Source: Aestuariibius insulae (GTDB taxonomy: Bacteria > Pseudomonadota > Alphaproteobacteria > Rhodobacterales > Rhodobacteraceae). Taken from it: a stretch of DNA of 64,000 nucleotides. The notes beneath the pieces were generated by a model that did not search any database, was not told the origin of the DNA, and worked only from the letters and a program-made list of their open reading frames with translations. Within the stretch, counting starts at the first letter, position 1. Each line of letters opens with the position of its first letter. Location of the stretch: the NCBI RefSeq assembly GCF_040783535.2, contig NZ_JBFONW020000004.1:248001-312000 (forward strand), read 5' to 3'. This document shows, in pieces, positions 28,159-37,264 of the stretch. The position numbers and the translations under genes were made by a program.

Positions 28159-30402
28159 CTATTTGACGGTCTTCAGCCACTCCGCCATTGCACCTCGCAC
28201 GCTCATGTCACCTCGGGTGCGGGCCTCGTCGATGACGGCCTTGGCCTCATCGAGATTGACGCGGCGCAGGAGGTGCTTGACCGGGCCGATGGAGGCGGGG
28301 CGCATCGAGAGGGCGCGCAGGCCCATGGCAGCGAAACAGACGGCTTCGATCGGGCGGCCCGCGTCCTCTCCGCAAAAGGAGAGCGGGGTGTCTGTGGCGC
28401 GGCAGCGTTCGACCACCATTTCCAGATAGCTGAGGAAGGACACGTTCAGCGTGTCGTAGCGGCGGCGGACCCGTTCGTTTTCCCGGTCGGCGGCGAAGAA
28501 GAACTGTTTGAGATCGTTGCCGCCGATGGAGAGGAACCCGACTTCCTCGAAGAACTTCTCGGGCGCAAAACCCAGCGACGGGGTTTCGAGCATCGCGCCC
28601 ACTTTGACCTCGGACGGCAGGACATGGCCGAGGATGCGCTCGCGTTCGATCGCCTTGTCGAGCTCGGCGCGGGCGGCGGTGTATTCCTCGTATTGGGCGA
28701 TGAAAGGGAACATCACCGTGAGCGGGCCGCCATCGGCCGCGCGGATCAGGGCCTGTAGCTGCATTCTCAGAACGCCCGGCTTGTCGAGGCCGACGCGGAT
28801 CGCGCGCCAGCCCAAGGCCGGGTTCGGTTCGTCCTGCGGCTTCATATAGGGCAGGACCTTGTCGGAGCCGATATCGAGCGTGCGGAAGACGACGCGCTTG
28901 TCGCCCGCCGCCTTGAGGACGCGCTTGTAGATGTCCACAAGCTCGGTGCGGGTGGGCATCTGGTTGCGGACGAGGAACTGAAGCTCGGTCCGGAAGAGGC
29001 CCACGCCCTCGGCGCCCGAGCCGACGAGCGAGGGCAGATCGGCGATCAGGCCGGCATTCATCTCGAGCCGGACAACGGAGCCGCATTTTGCCTCGGCCGG
29101 CTTGTCGCGCAGCGAGGCGTAACGTTCCTGCGCGCGGGCCTGCATGGCGATCTTGTCGCGAAAGGCGCCCTGAACGGTATCGTCGGGGCGCAGGTGGACG
29201 ATGCCCTGATCGCCATCGACGAGAATCGGATCGTTGTTGAGTGCTTCGCTCAGCACCCCTTTGGCGTTGATGACGAGGGGGATCGCCCAGGCGCGGGCGA
29301 CGATAGCCGCATGCGAGCCGACGGAGCCTTCCTCCAGCACGATGCCGCGCAGGGTCTTGCCGTAATCCAGCAGCTCTCCGGGGCCGATATTGCGAGCGAC
29401 GAGGACAGGATTGGACGGCATTTCGGCGCCGGTTTCCTGCCCCTGACCGGTCAGGATGCGTAGCAGGCGGTTGGACAGATCGTCCAGATCGTGGAGCCTT
29501 TCGCGCAGATAGCCGTCGCCGGCCTGCTCCATCCGGGCGCGGGCGAGGGATTGTTCCTTTTCGACGGCGGCTTCGGCGGAGAGGCCGCTTTTGACGTCGT
29601 CCTCCATCCGGCGCAGCCAGGAGCGGGAATTGGCGAACATGCGATAGGCCTCGAGAACGGCGGCCTGTTCGCCGGTGCCGAGCGTGCCCGACAGCATCTG
29701 GTCGACGGAGACGCGAAGCTCGTCGACGGCTTCGTTGAGGCGGGCGAGTTCCTGGGCCTCGTCGCCCGCGAAGGGATTGGTGACGACAACGCGGGGTTCG
29801 TGCAGGAAGACGCAGCCTTCAACCGCGCCTTCCTGGGCGGAGACGCCGCGCAAGAGGGCAGGCTGCTGGTGGCGCACAAGCATGCCGTGATCGCCGCCGG
29901 TAAAGGCGCCCAGTTCGGTCATCTCGGCGAGAACCATCGCCGTCACCTCGAGCGCGTAGACCTCGTCGGGGGTGAACTGGCGGGCTTCCTTCGATTGGAC
30001 GACGAGCACGCCGAGCGATTCCCCAAGTCGCTGGATCGGGATGCCGAGGAAGGAGGAGAAACGTTCCTCCCCGGTCTCGGGCATGTAGCGGAAGCCCTTG
30101 TGGGACGGGGCGTCGGCGGTATTGATGACGGTTTTCTGGCGCGCGACGCGGCCGACAAGGCCTTCGCCGAGGCGCATGCGGGTCTGGTGGACCGCTTCGG
30201 GGGCAAGGCCGCGCGTGGCGCAAAGCTCGAGCGTTTCTTCGTCGCGGAACAGGTAGATCGAGCACACCTCGGTGGTCATCGAGCTTGCGATGAGATCGAC
30301 GATCCTGTCGAGCCGCGCCTGACCGCTGCCCGAGCCGTCGGCCATGGCATCGCGCAAGCGGCCCAGAAGGGCGCGGCTCGATGTCTCGGCGCGGTGCGGC
30401 AT
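28159..30402 (-). CDS. ptsP: Phosphoenolpyruvate-protein phosphotransferase EI-Ntr
   Basis: First enzyme of the nitrogen-related phosphotransferase relay: autophosphorylates from PEP and passes the phosphate to NPr. The protein has 747 residues: a GAF domain at about 25-165, a helical linker and HPr-binding region, the phosphohistidine domain with His364 in GSVGSHAAIVARAW, and a PEP-binding barrel with EGVGLFRTEL and SIGGNDLKQF. The GAF domain marks it as EI-Ntr, not sugar EI. The partner genes ptsN and npr are not in the window. Confidence 0.95.
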   Translation of the reverse strand: MPHRAETSSRALLGRLRDAMADGSGSGQARLDRIVDLIASSMTTEVCSIYLFRDEETLELCATRGLAPEAVHQTRMRLGEGLVGRVARQKTVINTADAPSHKGFRYMPETGEERFSSFLGIPIQRLGESLGVLVVQSKEARQFTPDEVYALEVTAMVLAEMTELGAFTGGDHGMLVRHQQPALLRGVSAQEGAVEGCVFLHEPRVVVTNPFAGDEAQELARLNEAVDELRVSVDQMLSGTLGTGEQAAVLEAYRMFANSRSWLRRMEDDVKSGLSAEAAVEKEQSLARARMEQAGDGYLRERLHDLDDLSNRLLRILTGQGQETGAEMPSNPVLVARNIGPGELLDYGKTLRGIVLEEGSVGSHAAIVARAWAIPLVINAKGVLSEALNNDPILVDGDQGIVHLRPDDTVQGAFRDKIAMQARAQERYASLRDKPAEAKCGSVVRLEMNAGLIADLPSLVGSGAEGVGLFRTELQFLVRNQMPTRTELVDIYKRVLKAAGDKRVVFRTLDIGSDKVLPYMKPQDEPNPALGWRAIRVGLDKPGVLRMQLQALIRAADGGPLTVMFPFIAQYEEYTAARAELDKAIERERILGHVLPSEVKVGAMLETPSLGFAPEKFFEEVGFLSIGGNDLKQFFFAADRENERVRRRYDTLNVSFLSYLEMVVERCRATDTPLSFCGEDAGRPIEAVCFAAMGLRALSMRPASIGPVKHLLRRVNLDEAKAVIDEARTRGDMSVRGAMAEWLKTVK

Positions 30403-30527
30403 GGTGGTGGGTCCCCCGGTCAGGCCCCGGAGTGACGGGGCGCGGTCTTCGGCTTACAGCCTGTGCGAGACCGGCGCAACGACGGGAATGTTAACGGAGG
30501 GTGACAGGGGGCGGGGCCATTTGCCGG

Positions 30528-31709
30528 TCAGGCGGCGGTCTGCGCGATGGCCTGCCCGGCGGCCCAGCCGGAGGACCAGGCCCATTGGAAGTTGTAGCCG
30601 CCGAGCCAGCCGGTGACATCCACGGCTTCGCCGATCATGTAAAGGCCCGGGACGGTCTTTGATTGCAGGGTTTTCGAGGAAATCCCGTCGGTGTTGATAC
30701 CGCCCAGCGTGACTTCGGCGGTGCGGTAGCCTTCGGTCGCGGTGGGGGTGACCTTCCAGGCGGCGAGGGCGGCGGCCAGATCGTCGAGACCAGCATCGGG
30801 CTGGTCGGCGACGTTGCCTGTCAGTGCCAGTTCGGAGGCGAGGTGATCGACGAGGCGTTGGGGCAGGTGGCGGGCAAGCGCGGTGGTCAGGGCCTTGCGT
30901 CCGTAAGACTTTTTCTGAGCCTTTAGATCGACAGCCAGATCCGTATCGGGAAGAAGATCGATCCACAGCGGCGCTCCGTCCGTCCAGTAGGAGGAGGCTT
31001 GCAGGATGGCGGGCCCGGAGAGGCCCCGGTGGGTGAAGAGGACGGCCTCTTCGAAAGGGGCGCAGGTTTCGGTCCAGACGCGGGCGGGGGCTGCAGTTCC
31101 GGCGAGCGGCTTGAAGCGGTCTTCGACGGTGAGCGGGACGAGGGCGGGACGCGTCTGGGTGACGGCGTGGCCGAACTGGCGGGCGATGCGGTAGGCGAAA
31201 TCGGTGGCGCCCATCTTGGGGATGGACTTGCCGCCGGTGGCGAGGACAATGTGTTGCGGAGTGATCGTCCGGCGCTTGCCGTGGGTTTCGAGTGTGACGC
31301 GAAAGCCGGTCTCGGTCTTTGCGATGTCGAGGGCGGAGGTCTGGAGCTGAAGGGTGGCGTCTGCCTTCTCCATCTCGGCCAGCAGCATCGCGATGATGTC
31401 GCGGGCGGAGCGGTCGCAGAAGAGCTGTCCGAGGGTCTTTTCGTGCCAGGCGATCTGGTGGGCCTGGACGAGGTCCAGAAAGTCCCACTGCGTGTAGCGC
31501 GAGAGCGCGGATTTGGCGAAATGCGGGTTCTGCGAGAGAAAGTTGTCGGGCGCCGTATGCATGTTCGTGAAGTTGCATCGCCCGCCACCGGAGATGCGGA
31601 TCTTCTCTCCGGCTGCCTTGGCGTGGTCGATCACGAGCGTGTCCGGCCCGGCATGGGCCGCGCACATCAGGCCCGCCGCGCCTGCGCCGATGATGAGGGT
31701 TCGCGTCAT
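30528..31709 (-). CDS. HI0933/YhiN-type FAD flavoprotein
   Basis: Protein of 393 residues. The dinucleotide fold LIIGAGAAGLMCAAHAG at the start and RISGGGRCNFTNMH soon after are the signature of the BaiN/YhiN/HI0933 family (TIGR03862-like). TLGGINTDGISSKT and YMIGEAVDVTGWLGGYNFQ near the C terminus complete the FAD site. The reaction is not established for most members; some reduce unsaturated ring substrates. It stands alone on the minus strand. Confidence 0.88.
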   Translation of the reverse strand: MTRTLIIGAGAAGLMCAAHAGPDTLVIDHAKAAGEKIRISGGGRCNFTNMHTAPDNFLSQNPHFAKSALSRYTQWDFLDLVQAHQIAWHEKTLGQLFCDRSARDIIAMLLAEMEKADATLQLQTSALDIAKTETGFRVTLETHGKRRTITPQHIVLATGGKSIPKMGATDFAYRIARQFGHAVTQTRPALVPLTVEDRFKPLAGTAAPARVWTETCAPFEEAVLFTHRGLSGPAILQASSYWTDGAPLWIDLLPDTDLAVDLKAQKKSYGRKALTTALARHLPQRLVDHLASELALTGNVADQPDAGLDDLAAALAAWKVTPTATEGYRTAEVTLGGINTDGISSKTLQSKTVPGLYMIGEAVDVTGWLGGYNFQWAWSSGWAAGQAIAQTAA

Positions 31710-32099
31710 GGAACGGGAGGTGGCAGAGCGGGCGGTTCAGGGCAAGGTGGCAGGTTCGGGTCGTGACATTTGGAACCGGCCTGACCGTGCGGATGTAAAG
31801 GGCGGTGTGAAGATCTGCGCATCCATGTCGACGAGGCTGCGCGGATGTTTGCTTTGGACCCGGGAGACAGTCTTGAAGGGGCCGGACCGAGTTTGGCGAT
31901 CCACGTAAACCACAGGATAACTCAGGCGATTTAGGTTGGTGTTCGGTCGGTGACAGAAATACCAGAATTCGGTCGGCGTTGCAGCGTCTATCGCGATGCG
32001 CGTGGCCACCTTCAGATTGCGCAAGACGTTGCTTTGAGAGGATGTTTGCTTGTTGCGTGCAAGTCTTTACCCTTTCGGGATAAATTTTGGGAGGGAAAC
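31710..32099. other. Gene-free interval between the flavoprotein and the serine hydrolase
   Basis: About 390 bp without a convincing gene. It must hold the divergent promoters of its flanking genes. TTCGGTCGGTGA near 31938-31949 resembles the end of the 98-bp CGGTAT repeat and may be a decayed copy. GGATGTTTGCTT occurs twice (near 31843 and 32041). Confidence 0.5.
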
Positions 32100-33242
32100 A
32101 TGTCGCCTGATCACATTGACCAAGTCCTGAAGGATGCCGTTGCGGCGCGGGACGTGCCGTTTGTTGTCGCGATGAGTGCGAATGCCGACGGCGTGACCTA
32201 TTCGGGACACGCCGGGCAAGCCGCCGAAGGGCGCGCCGCCGCAGAGGATACCGTCTTTCGAATTTTCTCGGCGACGAAGGCTATCGGATCGCTTGCTGCG
32301 ATGATCCTGATCGATCGGGGCAAGATGTCGATGGACACGCCTGTGGCGGATGTACTGCCAGAGTGGGATGCCTTGCAGGTCCTGGAGGGCTGGGATGGTG
32401 ACACGCCCATCATGCGCGCGCCCAAGACGAAAGCGACTATGCGCCATCTTGCCACCCACCGGAGCGGGCTGGAATACGAGTTCTGGTCTCCTGACGCTGC
32501 CAAATACCTTGCGGTGACGGGCCATCCTAGCATTCTGAGCGGCACCAAGGCCTCGCTGAGCTACCCGCTGATGTATGATCCGGGCGAACGCTGGGGCTAT
32601 GGTCCGAGTATCGACTGGTTGGGACAAGTCGTCGAAGCCCTCGACGGGCGGCGCATTGACCAATTCTGCCGGGAGGAAATCTTCGATCCTCTGGACATGA
32701 CGGACACCGCTTTCGAACCGGACGCCATGGCGGACCGCCTGGCCGGTGTTCAGGCCCGCGGTGAAGACGGCAGGTTCGGCCCGTTTGACCTGGCCCCGCC
32801 GCCGCAGCCGGAGGTATATGGCATGGGACATTGCCTTTATTCGACAGCGCCGGATTATATCAAATTTCTGAGGATGGTTCTGCGCGGCGGGGAGCTGAAC
32901 GGCAACCGCATCCTTTCGGAAGGTGCCTTTGCCGCGATGCTGGAAGACCAGATGGAAGGAAAGCTGTTCGAGCGTATGGTCACTGTCGCTCCACCGGTAA
33001 GCGCTGATGTGGTCCTTCCCGAAGGGACGACGCACAGCTTTGCAGCCATTCGGTTCGAGTCCGATGTGCCGGGCCGCAGGAAGGCAGGGTCACAAAGCTG
33101 GGCCGGCGTCTGCAATACGCATTACTGGGTCGATCGCAGCTCGGACGTGGCCGGTGTGATCTTCACGCAGTCTCTGCCCTTTGCGGAAGAGCCCTATATG
33201 CGAACCTATGAAGCATTTGAAACGGCGGTATATGCCAGCTGA
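32100..33242 (+). CDS. Serine beta-lactamase-fold hydrolase/esterase
   Basis: Protein of 380 residues in the beta-lactamase family (class C-like, esterase family VIII type). SATK holds the nucleophile Ser57 and Lys60, and the usual YxN site reads YGP with Tyr167. There is no signal peptide, so a cytoplasmic esterase is more likely than a penicillin-degrading enzyme. The ATG at 32100 follows GGGAGGG and is preferred to a frame extending back to 31950. It is not part of an obvious operon. Confidence 0.82.
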   Translation: MSPDHIDQVLKDAVAARDVPFVVAMSANADGVTYSGHAGQAAEGRAAAEDTVFRIFSATKAIGSLAAMILIDRGKMSMDTPVADVLPEWDALQVLEGWDGDTPIMRAPKTKATMRHLATHRSGLEYEFWSPDAAKYLAVTGHPSILSGTKASLSYPLMYDPGERWGYGPSIDWLGQVVEALDGRRIDQFCREEIFDPLDMTDTAFEPDAMADRLAGVQARGEDGRFGPFDLAPPPQPEVYGMGHCLYSTAPDYIKFLRMVLRGGELNGNRILSEGAFAAMLEDQMEGKLFERMVTVAPPVSADVVLPEGTTHSFAAIRFESDVPGRRKAGSQSWAGVCNTHYWVDRSSDVAGVIFTQSLPFAEEPYMRTYEAFETAVYAS

Positions 33243-33604
33243 CAGGGCTGCCGGGTGCGGGAAAGAGGGCTGCCCGCGCCTGGATGACATGTCCGCCCAT
33301 GTGGTTGGGCACCTGCCGACGGGCTGAGACCAGATCGGCGCCTGAAGAGATCCGGTTTTGGAAGTGGTCGATCCTGAGACGGCCGCCCGTTGTCCAGCCA
33401 GCATGAGTGACCGCGTCAGCTCGCAGATCCGCTCTCCAGAGCAGTGCTGTGTCATTTTCGGTGCGCTTGTGCCTGCGGGATCCCGGTTTGGATTACGACA
33501 TCGTCCCGCAAAGTCCTCGCGGGCCCGCAATATGCGGCGCTGCATTGAGCCTTGCCTGATCTGGCGATAGGGGGAGGGGAATAGGTTTAAGGGGACGGAT
33601 TTCG
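33243..33604. other. Gene-free interval before the lipoprotein gene
   Basis: About 360 bp with only short, unconvincing open frames (for example 33358-33570, Cys/Arg-rich with no upstream ribosome site). Presumably it contains the promoter of the lipoprotein gene; no clear terminator or repeat was seen. Confidence 0.4.
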
Positions 33605-35359
33605 ATGAGGTTTTTCAAGGGGCCGCTATGTCTGATGGCGGTGATTGCTCTGGCGGGATGCGAGGAGGATCTGGAGGATCAGCTGGCTGCGCTCGAGGCG
33701 GAAGAGGCGGAGGTCCGCACGCGGATCGCGACGATCGAGGACGAGGCGCTGCGCGAGGGGTTCAACGGGACCTACGGGATGCTTTACTGGATAAAGAGCC
33801 GCCGCTTGCAGTCACAAATGCCGCCCGAGACGGTCCAGTATACCTCGCCCGAGATCACGATTGTCGAGGATTACGGATCTACCTCCGAGATGGTGCAGAT
33901 CTATCTCGAGACGCTGGCGGCCGAGTTGTCGTTTACGGGCGCGGCCGTTCCGATTGAGGCTTTCGACTTTCCCCTCGACTCGCAGCTGACCTGGGAGACG
34001 GTGATACTCGAGGATGGGCGACGGATCGGCATCGGGACCGAATATGACAATACCGATCCGTCGATCCAGGGGGTCTTCGACGGCACATGGGTTCGGGTGA
34101 TCTATAATGCGGAGGGAACGACGCCGGAGGATGCGAGCTTGGCCGGGCAGATCGAAGGGCGGTTCGAGGCGGACCTTCCGGGCGCGGTGCTGGAGGCAGA
34201 GTTCGGCCCCCGCGACATTGGCGAGACGCAGAAGATCGGGCCCTACGAGGTCACCTTTACGGCGCAGGAGGATCATCAGGTCTTTGTGCAGATCGAACGA
34301 ACCGACGGGGAGCCGGTGGATCTTGAGACGGATGCGATCTTTATCGAGGCCCGTGACGAGACCGGGCAGCATCTGTTCCGAAGCAGCGGCAGTTGGGGCC
34401 ACCCGGAGCAGATCGAGGCGATGGTCGAGATCCTGGACGGGCTTTTGGAGCAGGCTCTATCGGGGGATCTGCAGGACGCGGAAGTCGAGGCGCTGATCGA
34501 TGAGGCGATGACCGAAAGCGGCATGATGGCTCCGGATCTTTACCACGGAAGCGCCGGGTTCAACGGGATCCCCCGGGATGTCAGCGTGACGATCCTGGCG
34601 CCGGACGGCGGGGAGATGCTGAGCGAGTTGGTGGTGCTGGATGTCGTGGATTTCGACGCGCTGGACGAGGTGCAGACGCTGCCGGGGATTGAACTGGGCG
34701 GACCGGTTTATCTTGGAGAGCAGGTCGCCGCACGGCTTGCCTCCGAGCCGTTCGAGATCCCTGCGGATGAGATCGCAGGGGCGATCACGCCGCGCCAGAA
34801 CGGCTATTCGGCGCAGGTGGCGTTTGACTACCCCGATGCGGTCAGCGGGCTCTTCCTCGATGTCTTTTCGCGTTACGAACTGGAGGACGAGGCGGTGGAG
34901 GCGACATTCGTCGATGCATCCGGCGATCCCATCGCGCTAGGCGAAGATGCCTATGACTGGACGATCAACCGGATCGAGTACGATCTTGAGCAGTTTCCCG
35001 TGACGCCTGAACGGGTCCAGGGGCAGTTCATCGTGAAGACGATGCCCGGGATCGAACGGGAACGGCTTGGAGCTGACGTTCTGCCGGACTGGCTGGAGAT
35101 GGATGGCAACCGGATCATCACCAGCTTCAACAAGGTGCCCGGGAATGTTCAGGTCCAGTATCGGCATTTCGCGCGGTCGGGTGGGCGGTTTCTCAAACCG
35201 TTCAAGACGGTGAATTATTCCGATGAAGCGGCCGCCTCGCGTCGCCAGGTCGAATTCTACTACGGGCAGGTCGATGAGATCGAGCTCTTCACAGCGGGGC
35301 CGATCGTCGAGGTGCCCTATGCGTTCGATGTGGAGCTTGTGATCCCGGAGCAGAACTGA
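33605..35359 (+). CDS. Large acidic lipoprotein of unknown function
   Basis: Protein of 584 residues with a lipoprotein signal: the lipobox LAGC places the lipidated Cys at residue 19. A short coiled-coil-like stretch (about 20-48, rich in Glu/Ala/Leu) follows, then a long, strongly acidic, beta-rich region without Cys or recognisable catalytic motif. Repeated Asp/Glu-Asp-Gly patterns suggest several similar domains. I do not recognise the family. It is likely periplasmic and membrane-anchored. The neighbours give no functional hint; the gene ends 67 bp before ogt. Confidence 0.75.
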   Translation: MRFFKGPLCLMAVIALAGCEEDLEDQLAALEAEEAEVRTRIATIEDEALREGFNGTYGMLYWIKSRRLQSQMPPETVQYTSPEITIVEDYGSTSEMVQIYLETLAAELSFTGAAVPIEAFDFPLDSQLTWETVILEDGRRIGIGTEYDNTDPSIQGVFDGTWVRVIYNAEGTTPEDASLAGQIEGRFEADLPGAVLEAEFGPRDIGETQKIGPYEVTFTAQEDHQVFVQIERTDGEPVDLETDAIFIEARDETGQHLFRSSGSWGHPEQIEAMVEILDGLLEQALSGDLQDAEVEALIDEAMTESGMMAPDLYHGSAGFNGIPRDVSVTILAPDGGEMLSELVVLDVVDFDALDEVQTLPGIELGGPVYLGEQVAARLASEPFEIPADEIAGAITPRQNGYSAQVAFDYPDAVSGLFLDVFSRYELEDEAVEATFVDASGDPIALGEDAYDWTINRIEYDLEQFPVTPERVQGQFIVKTMPGIERERLGADVLPDWLEMDGNRIITSFNKVPGNVQVQYRHFARSGGRFLKPFKTVNYSDEAAASRRQVEFYYGQVDEIELFTAGPIVEVPYAFDVELVIPEQN

Positions 35360-35426
35360 GCGGAACCTCTTTTGGTGCGGCTTTGGCCGGTCTAGGATCG
35401 GTCCGGTACAGGCGGAAGGAGACAAT

Positions 35427-35879
35427 ATGCCAACGCGATGCGTCGAAACACCGCTTGGGTGGCTGTCCCTGACCGAGGAGGACGGCGCGATTACGGCGAT
35501 CCATTGGCGCCGGGACGGGGCGGCGGAGACCGAGCTGTTGCGGGAGGCGGAGCGGCAGTTGCAGGCTTTTTTTGCCGGGGACCTGACGGTGTTCGATCTG
35601 CCGCTGCGGCCGTCGGGCGGGGCGTTCCAGCGCTCTGTCTGCGCGGCGATGCAGGCGATCCCGTTTGGGCAGACGCGGCAATACGGGCAGATTGCGACGG
35701 ATCTGGGCGCCATGCCGCAACCGGTCGGGGCGGCCTGCGGCGGCAACTCGATCCCGGTCGTCATTCCGTGCCACCGCGTCGTCGGCGCCTCTGGGCTGGG
35801 CGGGTTCTCCGCCCCCGGAGGGATAGAGACAAAAATCGCGCTGCTGCGCCATGAAGGCGCGTATTCTCTGCTGATCTGA
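35427..35879 (+). CDS. ogt: Methylated-DNA-protein cysteine methyltransferase
   Basis: Repairs O6-alkylguanine by transferring the alkyl group to its own Cys. The protein has 150 residues; the acceptor Cys115 is in IPCHRVVG, and the helix-turn-helix preceding it (PFGQTRQYGQIA) binds DNA. GGCGGAAGGAGA precedes the start. The length matches the one-domain Ogt type, without the Ada regulatory domain. The twin-palindrome element follows its stop. Confidence 0.93.
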   Translation: MPTRCVETPLGWLSLTEEDGAITAIHWRRDGAAETELLREAERQLQAFFAGDLTVFDLPLRPSGGAFQRSVCAAMQAIPFGQTRQYGQIATDLGAMPQPVGAACGGNSIPVVIPCHRVVGASGLGGFSAPGGIETKIALLRHEGAYSLLI

Positions 35880-35893
35880 GACCGGCGCGGGGC

Positions 35894-35950
35894 GGGGCAA
35901 AATCTTCTAGAAGATTTTGGCTGCCAGAATTTTCTAGAAAATTCTGCCCC
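35894..35950. repeat. Twin-palindrome element, copy 1
   Basis: Two perfect 22-bp palindromes with TTCTAGAA-type cores lie at 35898-35919 and 35925-35946, enclosed by GGGGCA (35894-35899) and TGCCCC (35945-35950). The whole can fold as a three-way structure. A related element in the opposite orientation is at 52511-52564. It lies 15 bp after the ogt stop and may act as a terminator. Confidence 0.8.
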
Positions 35951-36100
35951 CGCGGAGAGGGTGCGGATTGCCCCGGGGGCCATCGCGGGTTGCAAATTGC
36001 GGCCTATGGCTCAATTTTCCTTGGCCTTGCGCCTGATTTCGGGCTAAGCCCTTGGTCAGATCCCGAAAAGGGACAAGGCAGAGGCAGTAGGCAGAACTCC

Positions 36101-37264
36101 ATGACGGAAATGGTCTATGGAGCGGCTCCGATCCGGAGCGGCGATCCGATTCTTCCACGGTGGTGGCGGACCATCGACCGTTGGTCGATGGCCTTCGTGC
36201 TAGGGCTATTCGGCATGGGGCTGCTTCTGGGCTTTGCCGCATCCCCTCCCTTGGCTGAAAAGAACGGGTTCGAGCCTTTCCATTACGTGACCCGGCAGGC
36301 CGTCTTTGGCGCGGCGGCGCTGATCGCGATGGCGATCACCTCGATGATGATGCCGGTCGTCGTGCGGCGTCTGGCGGTGCTGGGCTTTCTGGCCGCCTTC
36401 GTGGCGCTGATCTTCCTGCCTGTCTTTGGCACCGATTTCGGCAAGGGCGCCGTGCGGTGGTATTCGCTGGGTTTTGCCAGCGTGCAGCCGTCGGAATTCC
36501 TCAAACCCGGCTTCATCGTCGTGGCCGCCTGGTTCATGGCCGCCGCCGGAGAGATCGGCGGCCCGCCCGGGCGGACCTACTCTTTCTTTCTGGCGATGAC
36601 GATCTGCGCGCTTCTCGCCCTGCAGCCCGATTTCGGGCAGGCCTGCCTTGTCATGTTTTCCTGGGGTGTGATGTATTTCGTGGCCGGTGCGCCGATTGCC
36701 CTTTTGGTGGGGCTCGGGATGCTGGCGATCCTGGCGGGATCCATCGCCTATTCGGGATCCGAGCATTTCGCGCGCCGCATTGACGGGTTCCTGAGCCCCG
36801 ATGTCGATCCGACGACGCAGCTGGGTTATGCCACCAACGCGATCCGCGAAGGCGGTTTTTTCGGCGTGGGTCTGGGCGAGGGGCAGGTGAAGTGGTCGCT
36901 GCCCGATGCGCATACCGATTTCATCATCGCGGTCGCCGCCGAGGAATACGGCCTGATCTGCGTTCTGGTGATCATCGTCCTTTACGCGGCTATCGTCGTG
37001 CGCTCGCTCACGCGGCTGATGAAGGAGCGTGATCCTTTCATCCGGCTCGCGGGGACCGGGCTGGCCTGCGCATTCGGCGTTCAGGCGATGATCAACATGG
37101 GTGTGGCCGTGCGGCTTTTGCCCGCCAAGGGGATGACGCTGCCGTTCGTCAGCTACGGCGGCTCGTCCATCATCGCGAGCGGGATCGCGATGGGGATGCT
37201 TCTGGCCTTCACGCGGACGCGGCCTCAGGGTGAGATTTCGGATCTGCTGGGACGCGGGCGATGA
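36101..37264 (+). CDS. ftsW: Peptidoglycan glycosyltransferase FtsW
   Basis: SEDS-family polymerase that makes septal peptidoglycan with FtsI. The protein has 387 residues and about ten membrane helices. Conserved segments are LQPDFGQA, the periplasmic loop GVGLGEGQVKW, LPDAHTDFI and the C-terminal LPFVSYGGSSI. The start at ATG 36101 is used because upstream in-frame sequence looks non-coding. The stop overlaps the murG start by ATGA. It is the first visible gene of the dcw block; murD and earlier genes are not upstream. Confidence 0.95.
   Translation: MTEMVYGAAPIRSGDPILPRWWRTIDRWSMAFVLGLFGMGLLLGFAASPPLAEKNGFEPFHYVTRQAVFGAAALIAMAITSMMMPVVVRRLAVLGFLAAFVALIFLPVFGTDFGKGAVRWYSLGFASVQPSEFLKPGFIVVAAWFMAAAGEIGGPPGRTYSFFLAMTICALLALQPDFGQACLVMFSWGVMYFVAGAPIALLVGLGMLAILAGSIAYSGSEHFARRIDGFLSPDVDPTTQLGYATNAIREGGFFGVGLGEGQVKWSLPDAHTDFIIAVAAEEYGLICVLVIIVLYAAIVVRSLTRLMKERDPFIRLAGTGLACAFGVQAMINMGVAVRLLPAKGMTLPFVSYGGSSIIASGIAMGMLLAFTRTRPQGEISDLLGRGR

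Noticed and set aside
33358..33570. 70-codon open frame before the lipoprotein gene
   Set aside because: No ribosome site, odd composition, and no recognisable domain.
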